Below, piece by piece: positions 25,972 through 33,254 of a stretch of 35,065 nucleotides of DNA. Positions within the stretch are counted from its first letter, which is position 1. Each line of letters opens with the position of its first letter. A program made the position numbers and the translations under genes. Source of the stretch: Planctomycetaceae bacterium (GTDB lineage Bacteria; Planctomycetota; Planctomycetia; Planctomycetales; Planctomycetaceae); the NCBI GenBank assembly GCA_002722955.1, contig PBMZ01000053.1, positions 1 through 35,065 on the forward strand. Direction: 5' to 3'. The notes under the pieces were generated by a model. The model ran no database searches and was not told the origin of the DNA. It saw only the letters and a program-made list of their open reading frames with translations.

Positions 25972-28353
25972 ATGCAACGAACGTGGGTATATTGGATCAT
26001 TGTCCTCGCGAGCAGCACGGCCGCTTCTGCTGACGTACCATTCGTCCCGGGCTTTGATCGCTTTTACGCATCCAAACCGACTGCTGACGGCGGCCGAATC
26101 TTGATCAGCGAACTCAGTTGCACGGCCTGTCATGCTGCCACCAATATAACTCTGGAAGCGAAACGTGGGCCGAGTCTGAAAGGCGCCGGCCTGCGATTGC
26201 GAGCAGCTTGGTTGCGACGTTTCTTGGCGAATCCACAATCAGCGAAACCCGGTTCGACGATGCCCGATATGTTGCACGGTATGGTGGCCGAGAAAAGGAG
26301 AAAGACTATCGATGCCCTTGTGGCGTTCTTGTCGACTCAACAAGAGGCCTTCCCTACACCAAACTCAACCGCAGGCAACCCTATCGCCTTCGAGTTTTGG
26401 CGGAAGGGCGATGGCAAGCACGGCCGCGAGTTGTTTCATCAGATCGGTTGTGTTGCTTGCCATGAGCCCGATGCCGAGTACGCGCCGCCAAAGGTCCAAA
26501 TGTCACAACTCGAAAAGCTGCTCGCTCAACTCGCCCCTGACGAATTGGAAGAGATGGGACTCACTAACGCCGCGCGTCCAGTGAACTCAGTGCCCCTTGG
26601 AGATTTGGCAGCGAAGTATTCACGCCGCTCGTTAGCTTTTTTTGTGCATAATCCGATTGGCACGCGGCCAGCGGGGCGAATGCCCAATCTAGGTTTATCT
26701 CACGCCGAGGCAGCCGACATCACCGAGTACTTATTGAGAGAGCAGCGAGCGGATATTGAAGTTCGTGCTACGAAACCCAACGAAGGATTGATTGCTGAGG
26801 GACGCGTCCTATTCCAACAGTTGCGTTGTGCAAATTGCCACACTGTACAGCAAGAGTTCAAGCTGTCGTCGGCAACATTACTGGAGAATCTAAAGCTTCA
26901 ATCCGAAGCATCCTGCTTTAAGCAGTCGCAGTCGGGAAGACCGCGATATACATTGAATGCGAAACAAAGTGAGTCGTTAGCCTTGGCGATACAGTCGGTT
27001 GTCGCCAAGAAGCGATCAACGATCTCGTCCGCGAACTTTCGAATGATGCAGCTCAACTGTTTTGCGTGCCACGAGCGGGCGGGACTTGGTAGTGTCGGCT
27101 TGAAGCGTCGACGTTACTTCGAGACACATAGCGGTATCGACTTTGGTGACGAGGGTCGATTGCCGCCGCCCTTGGATCATGTGGGTCGTAAGCTGAGTCA
27201 AGCATGGCTGACACAAGCCATCAGTGGAAAGGCGACCGTTCGGCCCCACATGCAAATTCGCATGCCAGCGTTCTCGGCACATGCCAAGCCGTTAGCGGAG
27301 GACCTCAAAACGGATGACATCAAGCAGAAGCCGCTTAGTGGAAAGGCCGTGTTCGGTGACGTGAAGGGCTTGGCCGAGGCTGGTCGAGAATTGCTCGATA
27401 CGGGATGCATTCAATGTCACCCATTGAGAGATGAACGACTGCCCGGCGTTATTGGCATCGATTTGGAAGGCGTCACCTCGCGAATTTCTCCCCAATGGTT
27501 CCAAGAGTTCTTATTGAATCCCGGTGCTTTGAAACCGCGAACACGAATGCCCACGTTCTTTCCCAATGGTCGCAGCAGCAATCAAGACATTCTTGCTGGA
27601 GACGTGAATCGGCAAGTCGCAGCGATTTGGTTGTATTTGAAAGAACTCAAGAAGCAGAAGCTGCCTGATAAAATACTGGCTGGGAAAGAACACGACTTCG
27701 AGGTCACTCCCAAAGACCGCCCTGTCGTGATGCGCACATTTATGAAGCGGGTTGGACTGCAAGCCATCGCGGTGGGATTCACGCAAAAAGTCCACTTTGC
27801 GTTTGATTCGAAACACGCGATCTTGGTTCAGGCTTGGCGAGGTCGTTTCTTGGACGCGCATGGAACGTGGTTTGATCGCTTCACGCCACTGGCACAACCG
27901 CTGGGAAAAGATGTGATGAACTTTCCACTCGAAGTACCAATTGCCACGCAAGGAGGGTTGGCGCCCTGGCCCCTGTTGAAAAAATCAGGTTATCAATTCC
28001 GTGGTTTTCGATTGGACGCATCGGGTGTGCCCACATTTCTCTATCGTTTTAGCGACTTCGACATTCAAGACCGAATCTCACCAGGGCCCGCGCAATCGTT
28101 AAGTCGGCGATTGACGATCACGGACCGTCGCAAGAGTGGCGGCAAGCGAGAACTTTGGTTTCGTGCGAACGCGGGCAAATCAATCAAAGCGCAAAAGCTG
28201 TTTTCCTACACGAACGATGCCGGGCTGAATGTCACAGTCGATCCGTCGATTCGACACGTTGGTGAGTTGCGAGCAACTGAGCGTGCTAATGAATGGTTAA
28301 TCCCATTTACCATCGATGGCAAAACAACGATTGGGGTAACCTACAAGTGGTAA
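25972..28353 (+). CDS. Secreted pentahaem c-type cytochrome
   Basis: 793 residues from ATG 25972 (GGAAG eight bases upstream; signal peptide WVYWIIVLASSTAASA). Five CxxCH haem c sites are visible: CTACH at residue 50, CVACH at 160, CANCH at ~286, CFACH at ~363 and CIQCH at ~479. They sit in repeated cytochrome-c-like modules, each with a distal Met-type loop (STMPDM, GRMPNLGL, IRMPAF, TRMPTFFPNG). The last ~250 residues have no haem site and look like a beta-rich domain, typical of large planctomycete cytochromes. It would carry electrons in the periplasm or at the outer surface. The propeller gene overlaps its end by 7 bases, so the two are co-translated and probably form a redox pair. Confidence 0.85.
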   Translation: MQRTWVYWIIVLASSTAASADVPFVPGFDRFYASKPTADGGRILISELSCTACHAATNITLEAKRGPSLKGAGLRLRAAWLRRFLANPQSAKPGSTMPDMLHGMVAEKRRKTIDALVAFLSTQQEAFPTPNSTAGNPIAFEFWRKGDGKHGRELFHQIGCVACHEPDAEYAPPKVQMSQLEKLLAQLAPDELEEMGLTNAARPVNSVPLGDLAAKYSRRSLAFFVHNPIGTRPAGRMPNLGLSHAEAADITEYLLREQRADIEVRATKPNEGLIAEGRVLFQQLRCANCHTVQQEFKLSSATLLENLKLQSEASCFKQSQSGRPRYTLNAKQSESLALAIQSVVAKKRSTISSANFRMMQLNCFACHERAGLGSVGLKRRRYFETHSGIDFGDEGRLPPPLDHVGRKLSQAWLTQAISGKATVRPHMQIRMPAFSAHAKPLAEDLKTDDIKQKPLSGKAVFGDVKGLAEAGRELLDTGCIQCHPLRDERLPGVIGIDLEGVTSRISPQWFQEFLLNPGALKPRTRMPTFFPNGRSSNQDILAGDVNRQVAAIWLYLKELKKQKLPDKILAGKEHDFEVTPKDRPVVMRTFMKRVGLQAIAVGFTQKVHFAFDSKHAILVQAWRGRFLDAHGTWFDRFTPLAQPLGKDVMNFPLEVPIATQGGLAPWPLLKKSGYQFRGFRLDASGVPTFLYRFSDFDIQDRISPGPAQSLSRRLTITDRRKSGGKRELWFRANAGKSIKAQKLFSYTNDAGLNVTVDPSIRHVGELRATERANEWLIPFTIDGKTTIGVTYKW

Positions 28354-29900
28354 GAATTGGAACTCGATTTCTGTTGTGCTTGCTCATTTGCGTGCTGAGC
28401 AAGTCGACTCAAGCTGCCAAAGAGAGCGACTATTATCGGCTGGTCACGATTGCCAGCTCAAAAGCGCCGACAGTCTCGCGTTCCAAATACTGGAAGCCAG
28501 CGCCAAAGGGGCTCGCGCTCGAGGTCAGTGGCATCGCAACGCTAGATACTGATCGAGTCGCCGTCACAATTCGTAAGGGGGAGATTTGGGTCATCGGCGG
28601 GTTGAGTGGACCGGATGCGAGCAAGGTTACCTACAAACGTTTCGCTCAAGGTCTTCATGAACCGCTCGGTTTACTCAAACGCGGCGATTCGTTCTTTACA
28701 GTTCAACGCAGTGAGCTGACCGAGGTCAAAGATAGCGACGGTAATGGCGTTGCCGACGAGTACCTTACCGTAGCCAAGGGTTGGGGAGTCACAGGCAATT
28801 ATCACGAGTACGCGTTCGGCCCAAAGTTGGATCGAGACGGTAACTTCTGGCTGACATTGAATCTGGGGCTGGGCTTAAAGCCCGACCAAAAAAAGCTCAC
28901 CGTGACCAACAAGTCGTTGGGCGTATCCCAAGGCCGCTGGCGAGGCTGGGGCATGAAGGTGACTCGCGATGGCGAGTTAATTCCGATCTGTGCGGGCATG
29001 AGATCACCGTGCGGCGTCGGTGCTAACCGCGCAGGCGACATGTTCTACACTGATCAACAAGGTAACTGGGTCGGAACGAACACATTGCATCACATGCGGG
29101 AAGGTGCGTTCTTTCATCATCCGGATGCATTGGCATCGATCGAGCAACCCAACTCGCCCATTGGCAAGATCAACAGCATTCCCAACGGTGTGCCATTTCC
29201 CGAAGCGTTGAAACAATTGCCTGTGTTGAAGCCGCCGGCCGTATGGTTTCCTTACAAGAAGGTTGGTCAATCCGCGACCGACATCATGTTGGACGATAGT
29301 GGTGGCAAGTTCGGTCCGTTCGACGGGCAGTTGTTCATCGGCGAGTTCACGCTGGCTTCGATTAATCGTGTGTTTTTGGAAAAGGTCGATGGTCAATACC
29401 AAGGTGCCTGCTTCCCATTTCGAGAAGGCTTTGCTTCGGCTGTACTACGAATGACTCAGGCTAAAGATGGTCGCATCTACGTCGGAGTCAGCAATCGTGG
29501 TTGGAGCAGTCTTGGCACTGCCGCTTATGGATTGCAGCGATTGGAGTGGACTGGCAAGACGCCTTTTGAGATTAAAGAAATGAAAGCCCGCCGCGATGGC
29601 TTTGAGCTACGCTTCACCAAGCCAGTCGATCCCAAAACCGCCAGCAACGTGAACTCGTATCAAATCAGCAGCCACACTTATCTGTATCATTCGACGTACG
29701 GCAGCCCGGAGATTCAAGCGAAGAACCTCGACATCGAATCGGCAGCAGTCTCGGCAGACCGTCGGTCCGTGGTCTTGAAGATCGAGGGCTTACGCGAGCT
29801 GTTTGTTCACAGCCTGTCGGCTTCTGGTGTTCGAGACGCCAACGGAGAGCGGCTGTTGCATGATAAAGCGTATTACACGTTAAATCGAATTCCACAGTAG
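28347..29900 (+). CDS. Secreted PVC-type beta-propeller (glucose-dehydrogenase-like) protein
   Basis: About 517 residues from GTG 28347, which overlaps the cytochrome stop (GTGGTAA) and gives a proper signal peptide (RFLLCLLICVLSKSTQA). Propeller-type motifs follow, as in the large membrane-bound dehydrogenase-like proteins of Planctomycetes and Verrucomicrobia: HEPLGLLKRGDSFFTVQRSE, EVKDSDGNGVADEYLTV, HEYAFGPKLDRDGNFWLTLN, CAGMRSPCGVGANRAGDMFY, GQLFIGEFTLASINRVF. A C-terminal domain begins about FEIKEMKARRDGFELRFTKP. These proteins are thought to oxidise sugars or related substrates and pass electrons to c-type haems. Here the haem domain is on the separate upstream protein rather than fused. 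The substrate is unknown. Confidence 0.8.
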   Translation: MVRIGTRFLLCLLICVLSKSTQAAKESDYYRLVTIASSKAPTVSRSKYWKPAPKGLALEVSGIATLDTDRVAVTIRKGEIWVIGGLSGPDASKVTYKRFAQGLHEPLGLLKRGDSFFTVQRSELTEVKDSDGNGVADEYLTVAKGWGVTGNYHEYAFGPKLDRDGNFWLTLNLGLGLKPDQKKLTVTNKSLGVSQGRWRGWGMKVTRDGELIPICAGMRSPCGVGANRAGDMFYTDQQGNWVGTNTLHHMREGAFFHHPDALASIEQPNSPIGKINSIPNGVPFPEALKQLPVLKPPAVWFPYKKVGQSATDIMLDDSGGKFGPFDGQLFIGEFTLASINRVFLEKVDGQYQGACFPFREGFASAVLRMTQAKDGRIYVGVSNRGWSSLGTAAYGLQRLEWTGKTPFEIKEMKARRDGFELRFTKPVDPKTASNVNSYQISSHTYLYHSTYGSPEIQAKNLDIESAAVSADRRSVVLKIEGLRELFVHSLSASGVRDANGERLLHDKAYYTLNRIPQ

Positions 29901-29955
29901 CTGCTGTCGTTGGACGGCGGAACAAAGACCTGGCGAGTGTAGCGACAGGCACGCG

Positions 29956-31551
29956 TTACTTTTGTTTCTCGATTGGTGCTCGGGTTGGAACGAGGAACTC
30001 TAGCTTGCCGTCGAATTGTTCGTCCTTGCCTGGGATTTGGGGCGAGACGAAGCTGGCGAAGTATTTGGCTTCAGCGCTCTGTGGCCAGAAGACCAACATG
30101 TTCAATACGTGGTCGCGAACCAAATCGTATCGTTTCGTCGGCTCCTCGTATTTCTGCTTCATGGCAGAGTGAGCACCCAACTCGCCCAGGTAAAGGCGAA
30201 TCAACATCCAGGTTGCTCGTTGACAAGCCGCTGTCGTTGGCGACGGACTTTTCTTGAGAATGGTTTCAAACTGCTCTGCGGCCTGCAAAGGCTTCTTTTC
30301 ATTAAACAATGAATGCAACGCGATTAACTCAACATTGACCAGGTCACTCCGCGACGCAGCATCGATTCGAGCAACTGCTGACTTGAGTAATTTGTGTGCA
30401 TCATCTTTTTTGCCGGTTCGATAGAGTGCGTCGGATAACTGAATCGTTGCCAGACTCGCATCTCTTCCTTGAGCGGCCGTCTGAAGGCGTTTGATGGCTT
30501 TGGACACATCGTCATCAATTTCCGTCTGTTGATGAAACGCGAGGCTTGATTGAAGCAATTTGCTGGTTTCGTTCTTCCTGACAGCAATCTTGCTATCAGC
30601 GATCTTCCGTCGAGATTCAATCTCGTCCTTTGTGATTCCGTTCATCTCGATCAGCGTCAGTTGATCGAGGTCACTGAAATGATCGTGAAGGCTTGGTTGA
30701 GTTAAGTTGAGTGCGGCGGTGATCTGTTCAAAGAATCGATTCGTGTCCACGTGTGTTGACGGTTGCTGTGTGGACTCGCTTCGAATTGCATAGACGTTGA
30801 TTCCAGTGTCCTTCACCAACTTGACCAGCAACTTTGTCGAGTGGCCTCGCAGAGACGTCTCGCCAGAAAACTGTTTGAACTCGGATGGGGATGACTTGAT
30901 GTACGCTTCAGACCAGGGACTGGAATCCCCAACAATCAACATAACGCGGGCAGACTGACGAGATCGACTCCAGCGCAATCGTGTTAGTGTAAAGTAGATT
31001 CCACGGTCGACTTGTTCAGGCGCTCCAGGTCCATCCGTTTCTTGTTTAATGCCGTTGATCACATTGCGAATGGTGTCAGGGTTATCCTTGAGCGAAAGGA
31101 AGCCTCGGGAACTTTCGTTGACGTTCGATGCGAATTCGACGGGGGATGATCTCAGTGAGTTCTTGTCATCGAGCCAATCGCGATAGACAACGATGGCTAC
31201 GTCAATCTTTTCACTTCTGATGCCAGATTGTGTTGGGATTGCTTTAAGAAACTCGAGTAGTTCGTTCTTGAGTTCCGAAAAGTCCGAGCCCATCGACGAT
31301 GTACCATCAATAAGCAAAGCCACTTGAAGCATTGACTTCCGTGGATTTTCGTTGAGCTTGCCTAAGTCAAAGAACGAGACGCCACCGCCCTTTGGACGCG
31401 GTGAGTAAGGTTGGATGCGGCGGCCAGATCGCAGTGAAGCTCTCAACGCCGAACTTGCTGTCAGACGTTTGTTGATTTGTTGAGCCTGCAACATATCCGG
31501 TACGATCAGAAGTGTTGCGAGTAGGGCCAACTAGGCAATGCGAGAAGGCAT
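29956..31551 (-). pseudogene. Secreted von Willebrand factor A domain protein with an in-frame TAG in its signal peptide
   Basis: From ATG 31551 (AGGTG upstream) the frame reads MPSRIA, TAG at 31531-31533, then LALLATLLIVPDMLQAQQ, which together form an ordinary signal peptide. The 524 residues after the stop are intact. A vWA domain begins with QVALLIDGTSSMGSD (MIDAS-type DxTxS metal site), continues with VAIVVYRDWLDD and RVMLIVGDSSPW, and ends near residue 260. A helical, TPR-like C-terminal half follows (ASLATIQLSDALYRTGKKDD, KPLQAAEQFETILKK). vWA domains mediate metal-dependent protein binding. A TTG directly after the TAG could restart translation with most of the signal peptide, so the gene might still work at a low level. 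Confidence 0.7.
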
Positions 31552-31655
31552 AGAGCACCTTTGAGATGGATGGTGGATGCTGATGGTTCCCATCCTACCG
31601 TGCCTTTTAAGGCGTCGCCAGATAGGTTTTACCCGGACCATCAGAATCTGGCCGA

Positions 31656-32906
31656 CTACTCACCGCTGTTCTTAACTTCCTCTAATAGCTTTGGAATCCG
31701 AGTCTTCGCTTCCTTGACGGCTTTTACGTCTTTACCGTCTTGGATGACTTGTTGCCAAAGCTGAACGGCGGCTCGAAGCATGGCTGGACGTTGGGCGACG
31801 TATTGTTTGGGCAAAGGCCCACTGCCATAGGCATCGACGGCACGGGCCCGAGCAATCAGTGTTTGCCGCTGATTGGCGACGTCTTGTTCTTCCCAACCGC
31901 TTTCGACATCGTTTTCGAATCGCCGTAAGATTCCCAATGCTTCGCGTGCATGTGGCAAATCAGGCCATCGCGTGTAGATGCCTTTCATTTGCATGAGCCC
32001 CGAGTACAAAGTCTCTTTGGTGCGCATTCGCTGGCGAGCTTCTTCCAGAAGCAGCTTGGCCCATTCTGCTCGATCGGGCGAATCTTGAAGACTCGACGCG
32101 GGATGAGACTTTGCAAATCGCCGTCGACTTTCGACGCCTTCCTCAAGCCACTGATAGGCTTCCTTCAGTGTCGACGTTCCAGGGATTCCATGGCCTAACT
32201 TCGGCACGACCCGCTTGCGAACACTAACTCCTTGACCTTCGAGCATCGTAAACGTCAAACGCTCAACCTCGCCGCGATTGAAGTCCGTCTCGCCGGTTAC
32301 TAGTGCGACGCGCAGACGGTCGATGACCCGTTGTTGCAACCAGACCTCTTGTCTCAATTGCCCGCCGGCACAAAGAGGCATGACGCCGCCAAAGTATTCT
32401 GGGACGGCGTAAGCGATCGCACACGCAACGCGGCCGCCGCCGGAGAACCCAGTGATATAAGTTCGATCCGGATCGATGTTGAGGATCCTGCGGGCATCGT
32501 CTAAGGCGTCCATCACGATGCGAATCCGCTGTGGCATCGGGACATTGTTGCCCACGTTTTGTGGTGCGATAAAGATCGCTTTCGATTCGCGGCACAAAGC
32601 AGAAAACTTCGGAAAGGAGTTGCCTCGACTGGACGGCGAGACATACACGACAGCTGGCCACGACTTCTTCTTATCGTAGTCTTCAGGAATGTAGAGCTCG
32701 TAAGTTTGCTGTTTCGAGTCGTAGTTTCCGTCTAGAAATCCGTCGGGGACTCTTGCCGGGCTCTGATTGGCGTTTGGAAAGATCCAATCCATCCGCGTGG
32801 CATTGGCCACCTGGCGTTCCGGATGATAACCGGGCGCAGCTGTATCCTTTTGAGCGTTGGCGGGGGCACAAGACAACAAAACCACAAACGCAGCAAGTCG
32901 CGTCAT
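31656..32906 (-). CDS. Secreted alpha/beta-hydrolase, PHB-depolymerase/esterase-like
   Basis: 416 residues from ATG 32906 (GGAG nearby), with signal peptide MTRLAAFVVLLSCAPANA. The hydrolase domain shows TYELYIPEDYDKKKSWPAVV, the nucleophile elbow TYITGFSGGGRVACAIAY (Ser in GFSGG), and likely acid and His regions (LVTGETDFNRG, VPKLGHGIPG). From residue ~250 the protein is helical and Arg/Glu-rich with a TPR-like spacing (AREALGILRRFENDVESGW). The family hydrolyses ester bonds in the periplasm or outside the cell; the substrate is unknown. It lies about 100 bases upstream of the vWA gene on the same strand and may share its transcript. Confidence 0.8.
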   Translation of the reverse strand: MTRLAAFVVLLSCAPANAQKDTAAPGYHPERQVANATRMDWIFPNANQSPARVPDGFLDGNYDSKQQTYELYIPEDYDKKKSWPAVVYVSPSSRGNSFPKFSALCRESKAIFIAPQNVGNNVPMPQRIRIVMDALDDARRILNIDPDRTYITGFSGGGRVACAIAYAVPEYFGGVMPLCAGGQLRQEVWLQQRVIDRLRVALVTGETDFNRGEVERLTFTMLEGQGVSVRKRVVPKLGHGIPGTSTLKEAYQWLEEGVESRRRFAKSHPASSLQDSPDRAEWAKLLLEEARQRMRTKETLYSGLMQMKGIYTRWPDLPHAREALGILRRFENDVESGWEEQDVANQRQTLIARARAVDAYGSGPLPKQYVAQRPAMLRAAVQLWQQVIQDGKDVKAVKEAKTRIPKLLEEVKNSGE

Positions 32907-33090
32907 GAGAAATCTCCATCGAACGAATCTTTGTTTCACGCCAAGATGTAACCTACAACTTTCAATTCGTGGGCCGAATTGTTTTCCCCACGAATTCAGG
33001 ACGACCACGAATATCAGCGTCCGGAAACATCATATCAGCCCTGCAAGAATGCGTCAGTTGAGCTATTTTGAACTCGTACCAGCAAAAACA

Positions 33091-33126
33091 AAAAGGGCGA
33101 GAAGGTCAAACCTCCTCGCCCTTTTT
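33091..33126 (-). terminator. Terminator after the DUF1549/DUF1553 gene
   Basis: AAAAGGGCGAG (33091-33101) pairs with CTCGCCCTTTT (33115-33125). Read on the minus strand the stem ends in a T-rich tract, 129 bases past the DUF1549 gene's stop. It separates that gene from the esterase. Confidence 0.8.
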
Positions 33127-33130
33127 CGGT

Positions 33131-33148
33131 TAACGCTGGCCCGCGTTA
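33131..33148. repeat. Short palindrome
   Basis: TAACGC (33131-33136) and GCGTTA (33143-33148) enclose TGGCCC, directly beside the terminator. Confidence 0.5.
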
Positions 33149-33164
33149 GCGCGGTTGATGCTAA

Positions 33165-33246
33165 GTGGCGTACGCTTCTAGCTTGCGACTTACAAACTTC
33201 CAGCTGTGCGGCCAAGTATGACTCGCAAGCTGGAATCTTACGCCAC
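33165..33246. repeat. Imperfect 24-bp inverted repeat
   Basis: The arm at 33165-33188 (beginning GTGGCGTA and ending AGCTTGCGA) and the arm at 33223-33246 (TCGCAAGCT ... TACGCCAC) are complementary apart from about four mismatches, around a 34-base centre. It lies just after the DUF1549 gene's stop and looks like an interspersed palindromic element. Confidence 0.75.
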
Positions 33247-33254
33247 GAATGGAT

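Noticed and set aside
25599..26018. 139-residue minus-strand frame overlapping the cytochrome start
   Set aside because: Cys/Trp-rich shadow overlapping the cytochrome signal peptide, with no recognisable domain.
3612..31533. Recoding of TAG as an amino acid to explain the in-frame stops
   Set aside because: TAG ends at least 14 genes here, including accD, bamA and the prenyl synthase, and several broken genes also contain TAA, TGA or frameshifts.
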